Assembly: GCF_024868665.1 (NCBI RefSeq)
Contig: NC_079907.1
Location: forward strand, 22,678,834-22,742,833
Origin: Triplophysa rosa
Taxonomy: Eukaryota; Chordata; Actinopteri; Cypriniformes; Nemacheilidae
DNA: 64,000 nt
Direction of reading: 5' to 3'
Part shown: positions 1 through 46,486 of the stretch, in pieces
Position numbering within the stretch: the first letter of the stretch is position 1
How the letters are laid out: each line of letters opens with the position of its first letter
Made by a program: the position numbers and the translations under genes
Notes under the pieces: generated by a model
What the model was told of the DNA's origin: nothing
The model's database searches: none
Seen by the model: only the letters and a program-made list of their open reading frames with translations

Positions 1-447
1 GGAGCGATTCGCAGAAAGTGGGCGTGTCCAGCGACAGAAGTTGAGAAAATTTCAACTTTATGCAAATGATGAGCGACATTCGCGAGCGACTACCAATAGG
101 AGTAAAGCAGTGGAGCTCACGTCATCCGTCTCTCGTCAGTTACTGGAGGGTTTGTTCAAACTTTACTAGGACAAACAGAGCTAGGAACGACTTCAAACGA
201 TCTCATAGCAAGAGACAAGCGACACACAGCGACGAAGTCTCTGGCTGTCTGAACGGGGTGTGAGGCGGCGCGAATGACGCGACGCGAATTGAGCGTTTTG
301 GGCGTTTGATGCTCGTAACGCGTGATTCGCGTGAATCGAAAAATATGAACTTTGACGAAAATTCGCGCCGCGTTAACCAATAGGGAGCTTGCTCTAGTAG
401 TGACGTGATTGTGACGTAGCGAGCGGAGGCAGAAATCCGAAACAACA

Positions 448-567
448 ATGGAGGACAAAATCATCGTCGCTGTATGTGAATACCCGGAGCTGTACGATAC
501 ATTTTCTTACTTTTATCGAAACAGGAATAAAAAGGATCTTGCTTAGAAGAAAGTGAGTGAGCAGGTC
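448..567 (+). pseudogene. MADF-domain transposon protein remnant, interrupted by TAG
   Basis: Reading from the ATG at 448, the product starts MEDKIIVAVCEYPELYD and continues through a basic stretch, as in MADF domains (hydrophobic start, then Y-P-x-L-Y/W-D). At 544-546 the frame has TAG exactly where MADF domains usually carry the tryptophan of an A-W-x-x-V/I motif. The same frame then continues KKVSEQVG before a further stop. So this is probably a dead N-terminal piece, with TGG changed to TAG. Nothing recognisable of the rest of the protein follows; the AT hairpin at 588-669 sits just downstream. Confidence 0.5.
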
Positions 568-587
568 GGACAATCTGGTAAATTGTA

Positions 588-669
588 AAAAACGATCTTT
601 ACTCAATTTAAGCTATATATATATATATATATATATATGTATAGCTTAAATTGAGTAAAGATCGTTTTT
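588..669. repeat. Near-perfect 30-bp inverted repeat around a TA tract
   Basis: Positions 588-617 and 640-669 are reverse complements (left arm begins AAAAACGATCTTTACTCAAT), separated only by alternating TA. The single strand would form a very stable hairpin. A second TA-rich tract (669-712, ending in two copies of ACAGTATAT) follows. The cause may be an inverted duplication seeded by the TA microsatellite or a tiny foldback element. Confidence 0.9.
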
Positions 670-1047
670 ATATATATATATATATATATATACAGTATAT
701 ACAGTATATACAAGACTGGAGCCGCCTGGCAGAAGCCCCTCCCATGACGCGAATTCGCGTCTGTTGTGAAGTGAATTTCACGCGCGAATGAAGCGAGTAA
801 ACTCAAAATGTTCAAGCGTCCAACTACGCGCGATTTATTCGCGCAAGTCGCGTTTGGTGGGAACGCTCTGTTATGATGAGCTTTAATGAGTTATGTAAAT
901 TTAACCGGATTGCTCCCCACTGCCTTGTTTTGATTGTTTACATTCAGTTTGTGATGTTTTTCAGATCGAGATTTGATACCTGTCTGTACGAATAAATGTT
1001 GAAGTCTGTTCTGCGCAGTCGCTCATTTGTAGTCTCTGATTTTTCAG

Positions 1048-8299
<7,252 letters not shown>

Positions 8300-9075
8300 G
8301 AAGAGACAGTCTCGGAACCCCAACCCCTCCTCTGATATCCTCCCCATCAGGACAAGTGGGAGTCGAACTGAGCCAGGTCACAGTGGCTCCCTGCATGTGT
8401 CCCAGGACCGAAGTTTTATGGGTTTGGAATTCCTTCGTTTTGTTGTTTACAGTTTTTCACCACGGACCTCTTTACGTTGCATTGTACAGGAAGGTTATCA
8501 TTTGGTCCAGTTCTAAGGATATGCCACTGTGCTGTTGTTGAAACTTGATTGATGTTTGCATTCACTAAGCTTTGCCTTCTGTAGATTCGATTAATAGAGT
8601 AAATTAGCATTTATCAACACATGTCTCTTTAAAAATGGCGCACGAACTAACACCACTTTTGTTGATGAGTATCTTCACTTAAGTTGTTAATGTCCTGCAT
8701 GTATATCCGTCAGGACCTGAAGTGTGAATATATTTCAGAGATGGAGGCAGATTGGTTTTAGTTTTTAAACATTTGTTCTCCCAAAGCGTGTTGAACATCA
8801 GTACTCAGGAGGGGTTGTGATTGAGCAATGTGCGTGCTCCGTTTCTGTGACGTGTGGCTCTGACGTCACTACAGTGCAATAACTGTAGCTACCAGCAGAG
8901 AGCGTACTGTTGATACCTTTACAGGTTATGGGAAATAGATTTGCTTTTCTTTTGTGTTCCCAGTGTAGACCTTTAAAGCAATTGGAGGTTTGTTGTTGCC
9001 CACAGTACTGCAAGCACTAGATTTTTGTTCTTTTTGGTATTGTTTTACAGTACAATTTGCTAATCATCCCTTTGC

Positions 9076-9310
9076 TTAAAGTAATAGTTCACCCCAAAAT
9101 AAAAAAACAAATCTTTAATGTTTGACTTATTCCGTACCTGTATGACTTTCTTTCTTCTGCAGAGCACAAAAGAAGATATTTTGAAGAACGCTGGTAGCCA
9201 AACAACATTGACTCATTTTGACTTCCATTGTATGGACATTTCTCCAAATATTTTCCTTTGTATTCCACAGAAGAAACAGTCACAGACTGTACATGTTATG
9301 AACAAATGAA
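9076..9310. mobile_element. Foldback MITE of the TTAAAGGGATAGTTCACCC family
   Basis: It starts TTAAAGTAATAGTTCACCCC and carries the family's inner words (TTTCTTCTGCAGAGCACAAA, AGATATTTTGAAGAACGCTGG). Its mirrored partner, CCAAATATTTTCCTTTGTATTCCACAGAAG, lies after a short loop. The right end is decayed. Confidence 0.65.
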
Positions 9311-11160
9311 TAAGCCATGATTTTATTAAATAAGCAATCCCTTTAGAAGCAAAATATTTTTTTTAAGAGTAAATGATGCCAAAACTTTCATTTTTAGTTG
9401 AACTATTTCATGAATGGCTTTAGGGTGAATATGTCTACAGTCACTCACAGAGACCGTATTACAGTATCGTGATGACATGCATGATATACAACAAAACGAC
9501 TTTTGCTTTGACATGTTTGACTGGGAACTTGTTTCCTCTGCTGCTTTTTTCTTATAATTTTCAGACACTTTACATGTTACATCCCATCACTTTGTGCTTT
9601 ATTTATTGAATTTAATTACATGTTTCAACTTTCTTTCACCAAGAATGCCTTTGCAATGAAAAGATTTCTTGGATCAAAATTAGTTTTACACAGAAGGTCA
9701 TGAAAAAGGGTTAAAGAAGGATTTAGAAGACGTATCTGTTTGTTGCCGTGCGATTTGATTTAGTAGTTTACAGCTGTATCAATCTGACGGCTAACAGAGA
9801 TTTTAGCCCCAGCAGCCTCGTGCGTTCTGTCACTTCATGCCTTGCATTTGTTATTTCTAGTTTCGCTCATATAAGGCAGCACTTCATTGCTTGTATGTGT
9901 AAGCCGACGCTTCAGATTAATGAGAAATAGAGCTACTTTCATGTCTTTCACCAGTGCCAGACTGTATCTCTGCCATCTCGTGTCATGTTTAAGGAATACT
10001 CACCTTTGTGGATTCTACATTTATTGCCACCCGCGCCAATATAATGGTTGGTTGCATGTCTTTGTTGCAGATTGTCACTTGTCCACTTTATGTATGTATG
10101 TGTGTGTGTGTTTCAGAGGAAGAGTGCCAGCGTGACAGGCCTGGGGGGTAAATATAGCCATTTAGCAATGCTAAAAGCGGTAGAGGGGGGAGGGGACATC
10201 AAGGGTGTCTGGAGCAGTGATGGCAGGGACCGCTGACCCCACTCAACAATGCATCTGTCCTTAGAGAGCCCTATCATACAGTATTTCTACGGCCAACACC
10301 AACAGTTTGTTCATTTGCAAGTATCTTCTGGTTTTAATACAGTTCCTTTGTGGCATGCTGTCAATAATCACAGTCGTTTTTACTTGTTATAAAACACACA
10401 CAAAAACCCAAATGCCTTGACGGTAATCCACACTTAACGGAAATCTTTTGGAAATATGAATTGCATTGTAAACATTGGGACAGGGTGTCAATGGGGCATT
10501 ATAACTTTTAACACGCATTTGTCTTTACAAGGTTGATAATACTACTTTAAACGAGACAACGGTACATGCAAGATAATATTTAATAAACAGCAGTGATACT
10601 GACAGTTGTTTTTTCTACTCTCCCTTGAAACTGTCGTGTTTTGTCTAATGTGAAATGAGCAGAATCCCAGTCTGTTTGGTTGTGCTCCCAGACTGGATTG
10701 GGTTGAACTGAAACTTCCTTTCTGTTTGTTGCCAATAGGTGTGCATCAGACATTTAATTATTAATCATTTATTGAATTATGTATCTAAAGCATTTAATTT
10801 GTTTTTCTTCTTGAGAATCCATGGAGAAACGTTCCATTTGGTTGATTGTACTGTAAAGTTACCTGCATGCTGAATGTAAACTTTACATTTTCTCACGGTT
10901 TTGAAAGAAATGAAGGACATTTGCGAGGCATGTACTTTAGACCAAACGCCCAAGTTGATCTCCCAAAGTTCCTACAAACTCTCTTTTCCATTGGGCAGTT
11001 TGACTGCTGCCAATCCAAAACAGTCCTCATCATGCACCGCTTTGTGTATTACTCTTCTTATTCTGTCTATAGCTCTCTTTCTTTATCTTGGCATTGTATT
11101 GCACATTTCTCCACCAGTTGTACACGGCTCCAATTGTGTATAAAAAATCTTAAGGAAATG

Positions 11161-11166
11161 AATAAA
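11161..11166 (+). terminator. Candidate polyadenylation signal
   Basis: AATAAA followed within 20 bases by a T-rich run (TTGTTCTCTATTAATTCTTTT). It is 2.86 kb downstream of the pgap3 stop, so it would imply a long 3' UTR. Assignment to pgap3 is inference. Confidence 0.3.
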
Positions 11167-13129
11167 ATTGTTCTCTATTAATTCTTTTACCTTTTTACCC
11201 TCTATTATTGGCCATTAGTGCCTGCATTCAAAATGATTGTTGTCACTCTATGAACAATGTGACAGAGTTATTTTAGTTTACTAAAATTACCATTTTGAAA
11301 ACGTTTCTGTTCATGAAATTAAAACCATTGACCTAAAAATTATTATAAAAACTAAATTGAAAATTCTAAAAATAAACAAAGACTAAAATAGACCTAAAAT
11401 AAAAATAATTAATCTTATCTACTGTAGCAACATCAAAAATAAACAAATTATAAAACGTATAAAATGACAAAAGCATACACCAAAATTGCTACAACTTAGA
11501 CTAAAATGAACATAAAACTGGTTATTTTCTGGGTATTTAAAAAAAATGCATATTGCAAAAAAGCACCAGTAGTCTGCGAACTGTTAAGATGGAGCCTCTT
11601 AATTAAAGCTGTTTCTAAAAAACACTTGTGAGGTGACTTTGGATAAGCCCCCTTACATCAGAAAAGCATAGAAATTGTTGCTATTATAGAAATAACCATA
11701 CAGATGGCATTGCCTAATAAAACACACCTAAATAAATACACATATGGACAGTAAACGTACAGACACATGATAGAGTAAGGTTTACTCACTTGTGGGTTGT
11801 ATTAAGAGGGGTCTTACAGAAGGTGAGAAGAAGCTGGATAGTTTCAATGAATGAAGTGTATTATTCCTCCTCCTTCCTCTGCCTACTGCTGACAGTCTGG
11901 GCCTGGACTACAAACACGCTCACTATCAATGTGACAAAACAAGGGCACTTTTGGTGACACGTGCCATTCTCTGGAATTTCCCCCAAGTCTATTGAGAAAG
12001 AGCATGAGCTGCAACTAGATATTCGTACCCCTAAAATCATTTTCAGGCCAGCAATTTAGGAAACAATTGTGTTAAAAAAAAACAGCATTAGACTTTCTGA
12101 ACAGCTGCACAAAGTTTAAAAAGTAGTAATAAAACTATTAAAGAACAACTATTGGCAATATCTTCAAAACTGATAGATGTTTGTCATTTTAATTAAATTT
12201 TAATTTTAAATCTATACCAATAAGCTACTATAATATATTCCAATAGTGAAGCTGAATACGTATTTGGGTATTGAAATGACTTGGAACAAATTATACATTT
12301 TTCAGATATTGTTCAGGTAACAGATATTTAACTGATGTTTTAATTAATAGTTTTGCTGTTCATTAGGTACTATTTTTAGCTACTAAACAGTAAGAATGTT
12401 TTTTAATAAACAATCCTATTTTTTTACTAACCGTTGTTTTTTCATCATATTAATGGTAAAAATGTGATAGTTTAATTCATAGTTACTTGATAGGTCAATT
12501 AAAATGATATTGGTAAGATTTGGATGCTACTCATACGAAAATAATCTGATATCTTAACAATAGTGGCCCATTAAATTAAATTGCAAAATTGCCAGTGGAA
12601 TACAATGACATCGTTGCTAAGCACTGTTACAATAGAGGTGACTGGGGCTAGAGCACTCAAGCACTGTTTCTAGTGCAAAAGGGTCACACAGCTAGTTCTG
12701 TATTAATCTCTCTTAAATTTAAATCATTAAATGACACTAACATTTCAGTACACCTTGTTGGTCAACAAGTAAATAATACACACAAAGAAACAAAGTGGCT
12801 TAATTAGTAACATATAATTAGAGAAGATTGTAGATTGTTTAATGTCAGGTCATGGCAGGTAGTCACATTTCTAAAGCGGCAAGTTGTCACATGTTTTTTA
12901 AGTGTTATAAATATATAAAATGTACAAATTACAATGTCTGTTGACTTTAACAGTAATTGCATATTTTTCTGTTGCCGTGAAATGTTCACTTGACCTGTGT
13001 TTTATTATTGTAACTGTTATATAAACTGTTGCCTTATAAGCTTTTGCCAATAATAATAAACATTATTAAAGAGACTTTTACATACTTTTACTATTTATAC
13101 ACTTTAATGGCAAATGCTTTTTGGTGGCA

Positions 13130-13391
13130 TGTTAAAAGCAAGGGCTGAGTGCGTGTGAGTCGAGCTGCTGGACTCGATCTGTACTGCCACTCCTCCGCGG
13201 GAGCGCGCGTATTATAGAACGCACACGCGCACATTCTGTAGAGTTGGGCGCACTCGTTCCTGTCAGGAAGTTGAGGGATTTTGGGAAATAACAAAGAGAA
13301 AAAACTCTCGTATTTAACATAGCTCGACTCCACGCGTGGGATCTGTTAAAGTCGAAGCGGATCCATGCAATAACAGCAGGATTATGGACTA
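13130..13391 (+). promoter_or_regulatory. Putative erbb2 promoter and 5' UTR
   Basis: Just upstream of the erbb2 start the composition changes from AT-rich to a CpG-richer stretch (CTCCGCGGGAGCGCGCGTAT, ACACGCGCACATT). A TATA-like TATTATAG lies at about 13209. This is the only such change in the preceding 2 kb, which suits the core promoter or 5' UTR. The transcription start is not identifiable by eye. Confidence 0.4.

Positions 13392-13392
<1 letters not shown>
13384..13392 (+). promoter_or_regulatory. Two-codon uORF overlapping the erbb2 start
   Basis: ATG-GAC-TAA at 13384-13392 is a minimal upstream reading frame. Its stop shares its last A with the erbb2 ATG (13392), giving TAATG. Human ERBB2 is known to have a short repressive uORF ending a few bases before its start, so this may be an analogous translational control. 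Which ATG lies in the mature mRNA cannot be proven from the sequence. Confidence 0.55.
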
Positions 13393-41980
<28,588 letters not shown>

Positions 41981-42583
41981 GAGGTGTAATACAGAGATGA
42001 ATGTACTGACGTGTGAATGACGTGTTTCTCAAAGGACGTTCTCGCCAATAGGAAAGATTTCTCACGAAACCCATGTAGCATTCTGTGTTGGATTTTTAAA
42101 CTTGGACGCACTTCCGGTATTTGCCAAAAAGATGAACTTTGGAAATTTGTCTGAAAATTGATGGTACGAGTTTGTAAGACTACTTGAATGATGAATAACA
42201 CACTGGATGTTTTTTGGATGTATGTTATAAACTTTTATTAGGATTTCTGTTTGGATTTTAATGTTTGGCATCTCACAAACGCATCACTCCTTTTTCTGGA
42301 GGTGCAATTAAATTCGGAGCCAGGACCGTACACACTGTGGTTTCCAGACTGTTGCGTGAGATCTGAGCAGAACAGACGTCCACGCGATGGAAACGGTTCT
42401 GTTCATTGTGTAAAGGTCCGGAGTGAGCAGCTAGGCTACAGTGCCGATGAATGAGAGAGACATTATTACCAGCCGAACTGGCGTGTGGTGTTTGACAATG
42501 CAACTGGCTATGAAGATTGAACATTTCCCCTCTGTGACATATGCAGGGTTTTACATTTTTAAACTTCTTGTTTGAGTAACGAT

Positions 42584-42589
42584 AATAAA
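42584..42589 (+). terminator. Candidate erbb2 polyadenylation signal
   Basis: AATAAA 604 bp after the erbb2 stop. A GT/T-rich element (TTTTGTCTTATTTC) lies about 70 bp further on. Confidence 0.45.
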
Positions 42590-42796
42590 TCGTCTTCATG
42601 GGCTTGGTAGCAGTTGTACAGCAAAATAAGCCCACATGTATAGCAGGGGTGAACATTTTGTCTTATTTCAACCGAATTCAAAAGAAAGTTTTATTTTGCA
42701 AATGAACGAGACAATGAAGTCATTCTTGTGACACCGTTTTTCTACACTTTGAATGGCATTTCATTACAAATTTGAATTCCCGTAATGCATCTAAAT

Positions 42797-43146
42797 TAGG
42801 GATGCACTGATGTATCGGCCATTTCTGGATTCATTTAAAACCGCCAGCATATCGGCTATTGCATAAAAAGAACGATACTGTATTACTAACCATTAGTTCA
42901 TTGATAACTATGTCTGTTGCATAATTCAACGTTTTTTTCTCTGAGTAAGATAATTAAATATCTGACAAAACAAAGTTAAATCTGAACAAAATATAATCTG
43001 ATATCCTTTGAAAAAAAACATTAGAACATTGCAAGTTGAAACAAGCAGTGGTTTACATGGAATTTAGAACAGCTATAGAGACGTTGATATTTATATATCA
43101 GAATTGGCCATAGTTGTTTGTTCAAATCTGTATCGGTGGATCCGTA
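42797..43146. mobile_element. hAT-like relic, TAGGGATGCACTGAT ends
   Basis: TAGGGATGCACTGATGTATCGGCC-like left end (shown in part) mirrors the right end GTATCGGTGGATCCGTA. CATATCGGC words recur inside. The 8-bp flanks do not match, so it is old. Confidence 0.5.
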
Positions 43147-43608
43147 GTCTTACACTAAACTGGATGTTTTACTTCTAAATTTCTTATGGTTATTTTATTA
43201 ATGCTGATATCAAGTTCTTAATATTGTACAACAGCTGGTTTTAAGGAGTAAAAATTATTATTATACAATTTTTGTGTCAGAAATGTAATGAAAATTAAAA
43301 ATAACCCGCTATGGTCCTAAAAATAGACTGCTGCTTATTAGTATTTCTTTTGGTTTGGAGTTGAATCAGGACAGAAATCTGTTTTTTGTATTTCATGAGT
43401 AACAGTTTTTATTAGATTCACCTGAGGAGATGCTTATCTTTTGTGTTGTATATTTTCATTATACTTTTCAATGTCAAAACAAGTCTGTCAAGGGAAAATG
43501 TATTTTATTTTTTCTTTGCAGTAATGTATACAATGTATTAGTTGATGTAACGGGGTGCTTTCCGAAGGCTGAATCATTTGTAATGTCGCGAAAACGAGAA
43601 CAGATAAT

Positions 43609-43901
43609 GGGCCTCATTTATAAAACGTGCATACGCACAAATTTGAGTGTAGAATGTTTGTATTCAACAATCGACAGCAACGTTCGTATTTATCAAAACA
43701 GTCTTTAATGCGGAAACGTGCTTAGCGCCACGTGGCGTCAGGGTCTGAGCAGACGTGTGCACATTTGCTGCGCACAATTTCAAGATCATTTTCGTTTTAT
43801 AGATTTCACATCTGTAATCACACGTACTGTATGCACTTTGAGAAATGATCGTAAAATCTCATTTAGGACGGTTTCGGTGCAGCGTTTTATAAATGAGGCC
43901 C
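43609..43901. mobile_element. Harbinger-type MITE with AAT duplication
   Basis: GGGCCTCATTTATAAAACGT at the left mirrors AGCGTTTTATAAATGAGGCCC at the right. AAT flanks both ends (43606-43608 and 43902-43904), and a 3-bp A/T duplication suits PIF/Harbinger. Length 293 bp, no coding. Confidence 0.7.
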
Positions 43902-46486
43902 AATGTTACCTTTAACCCCAGACTTGATCATCCATGTCTATATTGTGTATTCTCATTGAAAAATATACACACATAGTGTGCGTTCCTTTCAGAAGTGATC
44001 TTCCCTTCACTCTATCCCCTGTCAACAGGTATGTGGCTTGAAAAGAACACACTTTTTGGTCAAGTGTGTTTGAAACAAACCAGCAACACATCGCCGCCCT
44101 GATTGTTGTCCCTTCAGAGTGGCCTGCGAACGCGTCATTTATGCTGTTTGGAAGGCGCTGAGACACTTCTAACACTGAACACAGTGTTGTGGAGTAAATA
44201 CTTCACAGAATTGAAGAATGTGATCTGATTTCCATATATTAGCAGCTGTGGCCTCTGGGTGGATGAACGGCTCCATTGTTCCAAATGACAAGGTCTGCCC
44301 TTTGTTAACTCCAGCGTTCAGTTAATACGTCACTTCTTTAAAGCAAGACGTGTGTATTTATTTGACGTCATTACACATTCAGTGGGGCAATTCATACATT
44401 ATTCATCATTTTCACTCAACTACGTCAAAACACATCGTAATATCCACAAGTTTTTTATCAATCAGACTTGAATGGTTGATTTTCTTATGGCGTACTTAAC
44501 TGAATATCATTTTTTCTGTAGGAGTGTGTGAAAAATGAAAGAGTGTAAGAATGATATTATGCGTGCTAATGGTACTTAAGAGTATTTTGATGTTAGCCCA
44601 AACAATGACATGATTGTATTTCTGCATAAGGAACGAGGGAAAAATGTCGAATTTCTGCCTGGTCACTATGCATAGCCAACCTTTCAAATGTCAGTGCTGT
44701 TAAAATGGACGGAAGATCACGGGTTACCCTTAATACTGTTCTGAATTCAAACTAAATTCAAATCTGCGTGTTTGAATGAAGCTACATGGCAACATTACGG
44801 ACGGGACGGTGAAAGATGCAAAGCAGTCGTTATTTTAGCAGTTGCGATATATATCCACAATGGGTTTCAGAACCCAGTTTTCATGCCATGAATCAGTGCA
44901 TCAGTATCCAATGGTGAAAGTCTATGCAATCACATTGAAGGAATTGTTACCATGATTTAACAAATCTGTACACTTTAAATGTTTATATGTACTTTTTATA
45001 TGCAAATTGTCCAGGCCTTTTTGATTTGTGGTTTTATGGAAATTGTAGACTTGTGATGTAATATTGCTATTCTTCCTGTGAGCCATTAAACTGTAAATGT
45101 ATGTCATGGACTCGATGCACTCGTACACTGTCTGCTCTATGAATTATACAGTACCAACGTGCATAAAATGGTTTGATATATTTACAGGCTCGTATAAACA
45201 TTTACTTTTTTGAATACTTTGCTTCTTGAGATCAACGTTTTAGTGTCAAGTGGCTTTGTTTAGACTTTATTACTGAGTTACTTGTGGATATGGGCATGTT
45301 GGCACGGTTTGTGATTTGTTTTATCATTACTGTGCTATGAAATCGGGATTAGAATGTGTGAATAAGAGAGATTCGTGGCCTGATGGTGGAAACGTGGCAT
45401 TTTTGATGCCAAAGGTTGAGACAGACAATCCCTATCCTAATGTATAAATTATCAAATGTATCATGCCAATCTTTACCTTTAAATGTTTATTTTGGACTTT
45501 ACTCGATAGTGAACATATAGGACAATCATGCAACTAGAGAGTCATTTTATGACACTTCAACTGTGTTTACAAATGCTATAGTAAGACCAGTGAAGTCATG
45601 TTATATGCAGCACTGATTTCAATTTCAATTCAGTGCCATAAATCAGGACAGTTAATATTTTATTCTGACACAAGAAAAATTCATAACAGTAGTTGTTTTG
45701 TGTTGTTGTGTCACGTTAATCAAAATTAAAACAAGCTACTGGCTCCACTTTTCTAATATGAAAATCGTTTAGGCTTTTCCTGTCCTTCATTTTGCACATT
45801 ACTTGTCTTATGATGCAACATCCAGCGAGACGTGTGGATTATCGACAAACTTCCTGACACGCAAATCAGTTTTCTTGTCGGCCATATTAGAAAGTATAGC
45901 TGTAATTTTGAATGTATCATTGATCATTAAACGTATGCTAATTTGCTAAAGTTACCTCAGATAGCAAAATTATAAAATATCTCTGTTTTTAGATGTGTGT
46001 TTTGATAAGGAAGTTCATTCGTTTGACACACCTCTTAATACAGTAAATATTTCTCGGGTTTGTTTATTTTTCCAAGTAAATAAATGAGTATCCTAATACG
46101 GAACCTTGGATAGGGAAGACATTTTGAACACATCGATTATTGTAAGTGTAGAAATAAATTGGATTGTTGTAAATACAGTGCATACACCATCTTTATCGCG
46201 TACTTGTTGTAGTTTGTGTAATGATACAGGCTCGTGTGCAGAAGTACATGAGTTCATTGAAGTCTTTCGAAAGGTTATTCGTTCTGTGTTTATCTCTCGT
46301 TGTTTTCTCTGACTCTCAAGGCGTGACGGAATGATTAGTTGATGACTGAATTTCCAGATCTTAACGTTGAGACGCCTTCCATGCTTTTTGGATTCTGTCC
46401 TTTAATGCTTTATATCCAGATGATCTCATGTCAGGCTCCACTATTGCTTCTTTCTGCAGATGACTGTAAATGGTGTGTTGAGGGTT

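Larger units (their letters stand above)
1..860. mobile_element. Decayed Harbinger-like element, GC-rich
   Basis: This block is rich in CpG and in short words such as GCGAATTGAGCG, GATTCGCG and GACGCGAATTCGCG that recur in inverted form near both ends (about 260-370 and 745-860). That looks like a foldback DNA transposon. Inside it lies a remnant of a MADF (Myb/SANT-like) DNA-binding protein, the type carried by PIF/Harbinger elements. The exact termini and target-site duplication could not be fixed, and the left end may lie outside the window. The class assignment is inference from the MADF remnant. Confidence 0.45.
8300..13129 (+). other. pgap3 3' UTR and pgap3-erbb2 spacer
   Basis: I see no further coding exon here. 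The first part is presumably pgap3 3' UTR; a candidate AATAAA lies at 11161-11166. A MITE sits at 9076-9310. From about 11250 to 13060 the DNA is strongly AT-rich with no recognisable feature. Confidence 0.5.
41981..46486. other. erbb2 3' UTR and erbb2-kcnh6 convergent spacer
   Basis: Erbb2 (plus) and kcnh6 (minus) meet tail to tail across 4.5 kb. A candidate erbb2 polyadenylation signal is at 42584-42589. A hAT-like relic (42797-43146) and a Harbinger MITE (43609-43901) are present. From 43.9 to 46.4 kb I see AT-rich DNA without coding or repeat structure. Confidence 0.6.

Noticed and set aside
10117..10150. Exon-like stretch after a TTTCAG at 10112 ending near GGGGGGTAAATA
   Set aside because: It lies beyond the pgap3 stop with no partner exon and no family similarity.
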